Source: Crocinitomix sp. (GTDB taxonomy: Bacteria > Bacteroidota > Bacteroidia > Flavobacteriales_D > Crocinitomicaceae). Taken from it: 6,385 nucleotides of DNA. The stretch is from the NCBI GenBank assembly GCA_020849935.1, contig JADZFJ010000094.1, positions 1-6,385 on the forward strand, read 5' to 3'. The position numbers and the translations under genes are program-made. Positions 1 to 6,000 of the stretch are shown here, one piece after another. Every line of letters starts with the position of its first letter. Within the stretch, counting starts at the first letter, position 1. The notes below the pieces were generated by a model. The model did not search any database. It saw only the letters and a program-made list of their open reading frames with translations, and was not told the origin of the DNA.

Positions 1-403
1 CCGAAAAAGGGGCTAATTCAAGTTCAAAATCCTCGAGGGCAATCCTATTCTTAATCGTTCGTCCTTTGTATTTATTTTTGATCTCGAGGAAATAGAGTTT
101 TGATTCGACATAATTCCGAATCCTTACTTTAAACCGATTCCCTTTTTTATTGTGATGATCTTGATACAACCTAAAATCTTTGGTATCAAAATAAAGGGTT
201 TTATAGGATGAAATCAAATGCCCTTCAATATTCAACACTTGATACTTTGATTTCAATTCAACCAACAAATCAGACAAAAGTGCTCGTCTAAAAACAAACT
301 TTGTATCTGTCCGATTCATCAACTTCACACTGTCCATTTCAGACAACGAAATGTCTTTAAAATGGTGCAAGGTTTGAATATCTTGATTTTTAAGTAGTGT
401 CAT
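1..403 (-). CDS. VTC-domain protein (polyphosphate polymerase family), C-terminus cut by window edge
   Basis: Reading the minus strand from the ATG at 403-401 gives 134 open codons that leave the window at base 1, so only the N-terminal part is visible. The protein matches the VTC domain (the catalytic fold of yeast Vtc4, which makes polyphosphate from ATP). Visible family motifs are LMNRTDTKFVF (residues 28-38), YFDT (71-74), HHNKKGNRFKVRIRNY (83-98, with the R94-x-R96 pair), FLEIKNK (105-111, with E107 and K109) and KGRTIKNRI (113-121). In the family such basic and acidic residues line the tunnel that binds the nucleotide and polyphosphate chain. The start is chosen because bacterial homologues begin a short way before the SLSEMDSVKLMNRTDTKF stretch. 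No signal peptide or membrane segment is seen in this part. The gene is divergent from cdd. In other genomes these proteins often sit beside a DUF4956 membrane protein, which would lie to the left of this window. Family assignment is firm; polymerase activity is inferred. Confidence 0.85.
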   Translation of the reverse strand, partial: MTLLKNQDIQTLHHFKDISLSEMDSVKLMNRTDTKFVFRRALLSDLLVELKSKYQVLNIEGHLISSYKTLYFDTKDFRLYQDHHNKKGNRFKVRIRNYVESKLYFLEIKNKYKGRTIKNRIALEDFELELAPFS

Positions 404-546
404 TTGAGTGCAAAAATAATCTAATTTTCGATTTGTTAACTTTTGTCCAAAAAATCAGTTTTTTGTACGATTTCAATCTAAAAAAAATAAAGGTGAAAAG
501 AACTGAAAATTGACCTAGGGGAAACAATGTTTACAATTGTTCGCTT

Positions 547-573
547 TTGATCTACAGGAAATTTGTATCTTAG
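547..573 (+). promoter_or_regulatory. Candidate Bacteroidota-type promoter of cdd
   Basis: A TTG (547-549) is followed after 16 bases by TATCTTAG (566-573), one base away from the TAnnTTTG -7 consensus of Bacteroidota. The spacing is a little short for this promoter class. The predicted transcript would begin roughly 30 bases before the cdd ATG. No other pair fits better in the 404-610 intergenic space. Confidence 0.35.
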
Positions 574-610
574 AACACTTCAAGAAAAAAGCTGACCAGA
601 AACAAAGCAC

Positions 611-1087
611 ATGGCAAAAAAACAACTCACCATTTCATACGAAGAAAGCACCTATCAAACTGTGGCAAATCCAGGTTTTAAGGAGTTGATAGATGCCACG
701 ATTCTGTTTGCGAAAAATGCCTATGCCCCCTACTCCAACTTTCGCGTAAGTGCGGGGTTAAGGTTAAAAGACGGCACCATTTTATGTGGGGCAAATGTCG
801 AAAATGCGTCTTATCCAGTTTCTATTTGTGCCGAACGTACGCTCATTTCCAACACCATTGTGAATTACCCAACCACCCTCATCGAAGAAATTGTTGTTTA
901 CGTGGACAAAGATTTGAATGAACCCGTACCGCCTTGTGGCATGTGTCGCCAAGCACTTTTGGAAGCGGAACAACGACAAAATTCAGTGATTAAATTGAGT
1001 ATGGTGGCAAAAAACGGAAAAATTCTCACGGTGGCGTCTTGCAGCGATTTATTGCCTTGGTCGTTTGACGGCTCGTATTTAGATTAA
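611..1087 (+). CDS. cdd: Cytidine deaminase
   Basis: Zinc-dependent enzyme of pyrimidine salvage that hydrolytically deaminates cytidine and deoxycytidine to uridine and deoxyuridine in the cytoplasm. At 158 residues it fits the small homotetrameric class, which has three cysteine zinc ligands. Visible signatures are YAPYSNFRVSAGL (residues 38-50), the substrate-binding NVENA (62-66), the CAE motif with zinc ligand C73 and catalytic glutamate E75, and PCGMC with zinc ligands C109 and C112. The C-terminal DLLPWSF (146-152) matches the usual LLPxxF end. The N-terminal extension of about 20 residues before the core is common in Bacteroidota homologues. The ATG at 611 has no clear Shine-Dalgarno, as usual in this phylum. 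All catalytic residues are intact, so the enzyme is expected to be active. The stop codon (1085-1087) directly abuts the stop of the convergent downstream gene. Confidence 0.96.
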   Translation: MAKKQLTISYEESTYQTVANPGFKELIDATILFAKNAYAPYSNFRVSAGLRLKDGTILCGANVENASYPVSICAERTLISNTIVNYPTTLIEEIVVYVDKDLNEPVPPCGMCRQALLEAEQRQNSVIKLSMVAKNGKILTVASCSDLLPWSFDGSYLD

Positions 1088-1807
1088 TTATTCATCCTCA
1101 TCAGGTAAAGGATCTGGCGGAGGCAAATCACTTTGGTTATACGATTTTGACAAATACGTCAACGGAATGCGCACATTAAAATACAAAGTTTTCAATTTGT
1201 AGCGCCCTTTTTGACCTGCTTTTGAAAAATACAGTCGGTCGCACACCCCTTCCAAAACCTGATTTTTAACTTCAAGACCTAAATTAGAAGTAATGTGATA
1301 TTCGTCGTCCACCGAAATAACCACAAAACTATTTTCGCACGTTTGCCCGCGTCCACTGGCATAAATCACCTCTAAAAACGAGACATATTTTGTCGCATAC
1401 AAGGTCGCCATTTCCGTGTTTTTCATCAAATTGTACACCAAAATCAACTTCAAAATCGCGTCCAAATTCACCGGATTTTCCTTCAGCACCGCCAAACCCA
1501 ACACCTCTAAATCTGGTAATGGCAAATTATTAGCAACACCTTCTTTAAATTTTTTCTCTGCTTCCGAGGCCCCATAAGGGTAATAATAATCCTGAAAAAT
1601 ATTCCCATAATACAAATGATGATAATCGGTAGCTGTAAGGCTTGTATCATTGTCCAAAAACCGATTCACCAATTTAGGGTAATAATAAGTTGATGTAGAG
1701 TCCGAAACCGCCACCTTCACCGCATCAAAATTCACTTCAGAAATTACCTGTGCAGCACACACTTGGTAAAAAAAAGTAAAAATCACTACCACGGAGAATT
1801 GCCTCAT
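1088..1807 (-). CDS. Exported DUF4919-like protein
   Basis: A 239-residue protein with a Sec signal peptide: basic start (MRQ), hydrophobic core VVVIFTFFYQV (residues 6-16) and a likely signal peptidase I site after A19, leaving Q20 as first mature residue, a common pattern in Bacteroidota. There is no lipobox. The mature part contains YYPKLVNRFLDNDTSLTATD (42-61) followed closely by HLYYG, which I recognise as the pattern of DUF4919 proteins, whose function is unknown. The middle (about 95-150) is probably helical. Two cysteines, C157 and C189, could form a disulfide outside the cytoplasm. The tail (227-239) is rich in proline and acid. The protein is probably periplasmic. The gene stops at 1088-1090, immediately next to the cdd stop, with no room for an intergenic terminator. 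No convincing -7 box was found upstream on this strand. The family call comes from memory of the motif and is good but not certain. Confidence 0.8.
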   Translation of the reverse strand: MRQFSVVVIFTFFYQVCAAQVISEVNFDAVKVAVSDSTSTYYYPKLVNRFLDNDTSLTATDYHHLYYGNIFQDYYYPYGASEAEKKFKEGVANNLPLPDLEVLGLAVLKENPVNLDAILKLILVYNLMKNTEMATLYATKYVSFLEVIYASGRGQTCENSFVVISVDDEYHITSNLGLEVKNQVLEGVCDRLYFSKAGQKGRYKLKTLYFNVRIPLTYLSKSYNQSDLPPPDPLPDEDE

Positions 1808-1877
1808 ACAAACTTTTTATTGCAGTATAACTCTAAAATTTAAAAGGTTACAAAAAAGGTGTTTTAAAGTGTCTACA

Positions 1878-1891
1878 ATTGTTCAAACAAT
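1878..1891. repeat. Short inverted repeat upstream of the DUF4919-like gene
   Basis: ATTGTT-CA-AACAAT, perfect 6-bp arms with a 2-base centre, lies about 70 bases upstream of the minus-strand start at 1807. It partly overlaps an 11-mer (TACAATTGTTC, 1874-1884) that also occurs at 532-542 in front of cdd. It could be a regulator site or chance in AT-rich DNA. Confidence 0.3.
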
Positions 1892-1928
1892 CAAGACTTA
1901 AACCAGCTTTTTTTCAACACAACTACCA

Positions 1929-1959
1929 TTGCAAAATTTCATTATTTTAGCTATATTTG
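1929..1959 (+). promoter_or_regulatory. Bacteroidota-type promoter of the antitoxin gene
   Basis: TTG (1929-1931), 20 bases, then TATATTTG (1952-1959), an exact match to the TAnnTTTG -7 consensus at an acceptable distance. Transcription would start near 1965, giving a leader of about 100 nt before the antitoxin ATG. The -7 box lies inside the TTAGCTA inverted repeat, so a protein bound there would block the promoter. Confidence 0.65.
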
Positions 1960-1966
1960 TAGCTAA
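1947..1966. promoter_or_regulatory. Candidate autoregulatory operator overlapping the -7 box
   Basis: TTAGCTA (1947-1953) and TAGCTAA (1960-1966) form a perfect 7-bp inverted repeat around a 6-base centre. The repeat covers the TATATTTG promoter box. Each half-site contains the self-complementary hexamer TAGCTA, and a third TAGCTA lies at 2039-2044 in the leader. Type II toxin-antitoxin operons are normally repressed by the antitoxin or its complex binding such repeats. That this repeat is that site is inference from position and symmetry. Confidence 0.55.
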
Positions 1967-1987
1967 CGAAACATAAAAAAGTTTAGA

Positions 1988-2023
1988 GTTCAATTCAAAA
2001 TTTGGAAGTAACTAAAATTGAAC
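1988..2023 (+). repeat. Inverted repeat in the antitoxin leader
   Basis: GTTCAATT (1988-1995) and AATTGAAC (2016-2023) are perfect 8-bp complementary arms separated by 20 bases. They lie wholly within the predicted untranslated leader. They could form an RNA hairpin or a second protein-binding site. The AT-rich background makes chance possible. Confidence 0.35.
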
Positions 2024-2063
2024 AACGAGTTAAATACGTAGCTACTTTTCAAAAAGGCACAAC

Positions 2064-2294
2064 ATGAGTTTACAATTTATTACCGACAGTGAAGGCAAAA
2101 CAACAGGTGTGTTTATTCCAATAAAAGAATGGAATAAAATTAAAGATAAATACGCTGAAATTAATAATGAAAATGTTGACATTCCGCAATGGCAAATGGA
2201 TGAGGTCAGAGAAAGATTGGAAGAATACGAGAATAAACCAAGCATCGGCCTAAACTTTAACCAAGCAATGGATGATATAGAAAGTGAACTGTAA
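2064..2294 (+). CDS. Antitoxin of a RelE/ParE-type addiction module
   Basis: A small acidic protein of 76 residues, recognised as the antitoxin-like partner commonly found beside RelE/ParE toxins in Bacteroidota. The N-terminal part LQFITDSEGKTTGVFIPIKEW (residues 3-23) resembles the Phd/YefM/RelB-type beginning, where a short beta-strand region dimerises and binds DNA. The rest (about 43-76, with QMDEVRERLEEYENKP and the end AMDDIESEL) is predicted helical and acidic, as expected for the segment that wraps the basic toxin. An AAAAAGG (2051-2057) lies six bases before the ATG and could serve as ribosome binding site, which is unusually clear for this phylum. The stop codon overlaps the toxin ATG by one base (TAATG), the classic coupled layout. 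Since the toxin is truncated, this is now an orphan antitoxin that may still repress its own promoter or neutralise a related toxin encoded elsewhere. Confidence 0.8.
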   Translation: MSLQFITDSEGKTTGVFIPIKEWNKIKDKYAEINNENVDIPQWQMDEVRERLEEYENKPSIGLNFNQAMDDIESEL

Positions 2295-2410
2295 TGTATA
2301 AAACCGTTTTACTTCCGCTTGCAAAAAAAGACATCCGAGAAGCCGCGCACTGGTATAATAGCCAAAAAAAAGGACAAAAGGCCCTGATTCTTCCCTGCCT
2401 TTTCGTTTAA
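2294..2410 (+). pseudogene. Truncated RelE/ParE-family toxin, 5' remnant
   Basis: The ATG at 2294 overlaps the antitoxin stop. The first residues, MYKTVLLPLAKKDI followed by REAAHWYNSQKKGQ, match the N-terminus of the RelE/ParE superfamily: first beta-strand, then helix with the A-x-x-D-I-x-E-A-x-x-W-Y pattern. After about residue 28-29 (near base 2380) the sequence becomes KALILPCLFV and stops at 2408-2410. Family members are about 95-105 residues, so the beta-sheet core and the C-terminal catalytic or target-binding residues are missing. No continuation of the toxin was seen in the following 590 bases. The abrupt loss of similarity points to a deletion or to insertion-related replacement at about 2380, rather than to a point mutation. 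The remnant is very unlikely to be toxic. Confidence 0.8.
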
Positions 2411-2566
2411 AAGAGGTTTACCCCAACCTTAATTCCAGTAACTGAACCACCAGTCCATTTTAAAATCCAGATGCTAAACCCTTTTTTTTATGACCTAATC
2501 TTTTTGAAATCAGGAGATTTTGCCACCTCGTCCCGCTATTCACTATAGTTGTCATTTTGCAGCATA

Positions 2567-2623
2567 AGTCAACTAGGTTGTTTTACATGTTTCCGTTGGT
2601 CACACGCAAACAACCAGTTGGCT
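2567..2623. repeat. Long imperfect hairpin
   Basis: GGTTGTTT (2576-2583) pairs with AAACAACC (2608-2615), and AGTCAAC (2567-2573) pairs with GTTGGCT (2617-2623) with one T/G mismatch. T2574 can pair with A2616, leaving A2575 as a single-base bulge. The stem is therefore about 16 bp with a 24-base loop. There is no T-run directly after it, so it does not look like a simple intrinsic terminator. It could be part of a dispersed intergenic repeat or the end of a lost mobile element. The outer arms have a faint attC-like look (AAC...GTT), but no other integron feature is present. Confidence 0.5.
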
Positions 2624-2757
2624 ATATGCGCCAAAACGCCAAGCTGCCGCTGCTATCGGGGGTGGGAACGCCTCGATTCATCATCAAATATTGACAATAG
2701 TCATTTAATATAGATTTCTTAAATAAAAATAAAAATCTAGGTGTTTATACTGTTTTT

Positions 2758-2782
2758 TTGTAAAAATTAAAGACATATCTTG
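2758..2782 (+). promoter_or_regulatory. Weak candidate promoter for the Tc-type gene
   Basis: A TTG ending a T-run (2758-2760) is followed after 15 bases by TATCTTG (2776-2782), which resembles the TAnnTTTG box but lacks one T and has short spacing. It would place transcription start near the palindrome at 2790-2803 and give a leader of about 210 nt. No better candidate was found between 2690 and 3001. Confidence 0.25.
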
Positions 2783-2789
2783 CACACCT

Positions 2790-2803
2790 GATTTAATTAA
2801 ATC
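2790..2803. promoter_or_regulatory. Perfect 14-bp palindrome, candidate operator
   Basis: GATTTAATTAAATC is fully self-complementary. It lies a few bases downstream of the weak promoter candidate and about 200 bases before the Tc-type gene. Position and symmetry are compatible with a dimeric repressor site, but AT-rich composition raises the chance of a random palindrome. Confidence 0.35.
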
Positions 2804-3001
2804 GTGTTAAAACAAAATCGAATAAAAGAGAAGTCCGCTCATTTATTTGACTGATTGATTGAACCTAATGTAAAACACATATAAAAAAGAACCAAAAAAT
2901 GAACCAACCAAGCGCACTATAAAATATTTCAATCGTGGTGCGTTTTGACGAACGCCACCCTTAACCAAATTACTTTTGACCAACCACCAAAAGAACATAA
3001 A

Positions 3002-6000
3002 ATGAAAGAGCAAACAACCAATAAATCTACGAATGCTTTCCTAAAAACCGATGGTGGAAAAACTAAATCCAATGCCATCGAAACGCCTTCCATTTCTTTG
3101 CCTAAAGGTGGCGGTGCAATTAAAGGAATTGATGAAAAATTTTCTGTTAATGCCATTAATGGAACCTCTAGTTTTTCAATCCCACTTCCTTTTTCACCAG
3201 CAAGGGGCATCACCCCTCAATTGGCACTCGGTTATAATTCTGGCGCTGGGAATAGCGCTTTTGGCTTAGGTTGGAACCTTAGTTTATCGACCATCAAAAG
3301 AAAAACCGACAAAGGTCTCCCACAATATTTGGATACAATTGATTCAGATGTATTTCTTTTTTCAGAAGCAGAAGATTTAGTTCCAAAATTCAAAAAAACC
3401 GTTACAATCAATCCTCAAACACCAGGTGAAACCGAAACTTTTGAGTTTGATGATCATGGCGATTATATTTTAGATGAACGTGATTCACCCGATGGAAGTT
3501 TCAAAATTAGAAATTACATCCCTCGTGTCGAAGGGCTTTTTGCCAGAATCGAACGGTGGCGATCGAAAGAAACGGATGAAATAAAATGGCGGGTGATTAC
3601 CCGTGACAATACAACATCGCTTTTCGGTTGGACAGCACAAGCCAGAATTTCAGACCCAACTAACGCCGCTAAAATTTTTGAATGGCTTCCCGAATTCGTT
3701 TTTGACGACAAAGGTAATTGCGCACAGTATATCTATAAAAAGGAAAATAAAGAAGGATTAGATTCAAACCTGATCCATAACCGAAATAGAATTAAAAATA
3801 ACGAAATTACATACACCAATACCTATTTAAAAAAAGTAGTTTACGGTAATCGAACACCTTATAAGCAATTTGGCGATCCTTTTCCATTGTCCGATGATTA
3901 TTTCTTTTCAACGGTTTTTGATTATGGCGAACATGATGAACTACTGCCTGAAAACATTATTAAAAATTGGGATTTTCGTGTAGATGCTTTTTCTGATTAC
4001 AAAGCAGGTTTTGAAATCAGAACCACCCGTTTGTGTAAACGTGTTTTATTATTTCATCATTTTAAAGGTCAAGGAGAATATGAGGGATTAGTAAGTTCGC
4101 TGAATTTTTCGTATGATACTTCTTCAGAAGAAGATTTTACGTTTTTAAAATCTGCGACTCAAATTGGATCCATAAAAAAACCAGATGGAACTTATTCAAG
4201 CAAATCGTTGCCTCCAATGGAGTTTTTGTATCAAAAGCACGAATGGAATAATACCATAAAAAACATTCATTCGGATGAATTAGTAAATGCGCCAGAGGGA
4301 ATTGAAGGAAGCAACTATCAATTCACCGATTTATACAACGAAGGATTATCGGGTATTCTATCTGAACAAGCTGGAACTTGGTATTACAAACAAAATTTAG
4401 GCAATGGTGAATTTGATCATACCAAACTCGTTGCTAATAAACCTTCTTTTTCAGGGTTAGGCTCAACCCTACACTTAGGCGATTTGGATGCCGATGGAGG
4501 CAAACAGTTAGTTGCCTTTGGAACAGAAATTCCTGGGTATTTTGAAGTAGATGAGGAAAATGATTGGCAAAACTTTCAACCCTTTAAATCCTTACCAACC
4601 ATTAATTTTGGAGATCCTAACACCCGAATGATTGATTTAAATGGCGACGGTAAACCTGAGGTAATTATTTCTCAAGAACAAGTATTTACATGGTATCCAT
4701 CCGAAGGAAAAGAAGGGTTTTCATCGGCTCAAAAGGTTGCCATTCCTACCGATGAGGAAGATGGACCAAGAGTCGTTTTCTCTGAGGTCAGCCAAACAAT
4801 CTATTTAGCTGATATGTCTGGCGACGGAATGATCGATATTGTTCGAATAAAAAATGGCAATGTGTGTTATTGGCCTAACCTTGGTTATGGGAATTTTGGA
4901 CCAAAAATTTCAGTCGATCAGGCCCCCGTTTTTGATACAACTGATAATTTTAATGCAGCCTATATCCGATTGGTGGATATCGATGGATCTGGAACTTCCG
5001 ACATCGTTTACTTGGGAAAAAATAAATTTACCTGTTGGAAAAATTTAAGTGGAAATCGTTTTGGAAAAACGCCTTTTGAAATTGATCCTTTTCCTGAAAT
5101 TGATTCCACCTCTCGAATTACAACCGCCGATATTTTAGGCAACGGTCTACCCTGCATCGTTTGGTCAAGTTCCATGCAAAAAAACGAACGGATTCCGCTG
5201 AAATATATCGACCTTTTAAATAGCAAGAAACCTCATATAATGATTGGTTATCAAAACAATATGGGAAAAGAAGTTTCGATGAAATACAAACCTTCTACCC
5301 ACTATTATTTGCAAGATAAAAAAGCGGGGAAACCTTGGGTCACTAAACTTCACTTTCCTGTTTATTGTGTAGATGAAACCATTACTGAAGATAAAATCTC
5401 CGGGTATCGTTTTATCAGTAAATACCAATACCATCACGGATATTACGACCATGCCGAAAGAGAATTTCGGGGATTTGGAATGGTGGAACAAACCGATAGC
5501 GAAACCTTCGAAAATTGGAAGAAATCGGATGCTACGAATATTGTTGAAGAATCACTTCACCAAGAACCTGTCATTACAAAGTCTTGGAGTCATACCGGTG
5601 CCTTTTTGCAAAATGAAAAAATCTTAAGCCAATTTTCAAACGATTATTGGTACAATGAAATTAAACGTTTTGGTTTTTCACCAGAACACCACGAAATTGA
5701 ATTGCCCGATGCAAAATTAATTGTTGCACAAGGGTTGGAACTTGAACTCTTAAATCAACTATCTGCTGTTGAATTGAGAGAAGCATATCGCGCCTGCAAA
5801 GGAATGGGATTGCGCTCAGAAGTTTTTGCAAAAGATGCCGTTAAATATGGATCAAATCCAGAAGACCTTGAACGTGAACTTATTCCCTATTCGGTGGCAA
5901 CCAACAATTGTTTCATTCAACTAATTCAACCAAAAGGAAAAAATAAACATGCTGTTTTTACAGTTGTACAAAGTGAAGCAATTTCATACACGTACGAACG

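Larger units (their letters stand above)
2411..3001. other. Gene-free stretch between the broken toxin gene and the Tc-type gene
   Basis: No intact gene was found on either strand; reading frames here are short and unrecognised. The stretch is a patchwork: 2381-2560 of mixed composition; 2561-2680 GC-richer, with a long imperfect hairpin (2567-2623) and 36 G or C in the 60 bases at 2621-2680; then a very AT-rich part from about 2690, with only 10 G or C in 2701-2760. The right end holds a weak promoter candidate, a 14-bp palindrome and the untranslated leader of the Tc-type gene. The composition changes and the truncated toxin suggest a recombination scar. No transposase, integrase or tRNA gene is visible. 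Confidence 0.6.

Noticed and set aside
411..418. Minus-strand -7 box (TATTTTTG on that strand) for the VTC-domain gene
   Set aside because: It lies only about 8 bases before the ATG and has no TTG at the right distance (the nearest is 29 bases away), so it would give an almost leaderless transcript.
2484..2500. T-run as an intrinsic terminator for the antitoxin transcript
   Set aside because: No GC-rich stem directly precedes the run of T at 2482-2489, so it lacks the hairpin needed.
2407..2530. Short minus-strand frames (readings such as EVAKSPDFKKIRS and TGGSVTGIKVGVNLF)
   Set aside because: Each is interrupted by stops within about 30 codons and lacks a start; I do not recognise a family, so they are at most decayed fragments.
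2567..2623. Integron attC site
   Set aside because: The outer arms contain AAC and GTT, but they do not match the RYYYAAC/GTTRRRY consensus fully, the unpaired central spacers of attC are missing, and there is no integrase gene or cassette series.
2899..2922. Seven-codon upstream reading frame before the Tc-type gene
   Set aside because: It begins with ATG and ends in TAA but has no recognisable ribosome binding site or regulatory peptide pattern; short frames like this are common by chance.
2929..3213. Minus-strand open frame of 94 codons overlapping the start of the Tc-type gene
   Set aside because: It lies antisense to the conserved SpvB/TcaC N-terminus and has no family features; it is a shadow frame.
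5216..5491. Minus-strand open frame of 91 codons
   Set aside because: It is antisense to the highly conserved TcB middle region, whose plus-strand translation fully explains the sequence.
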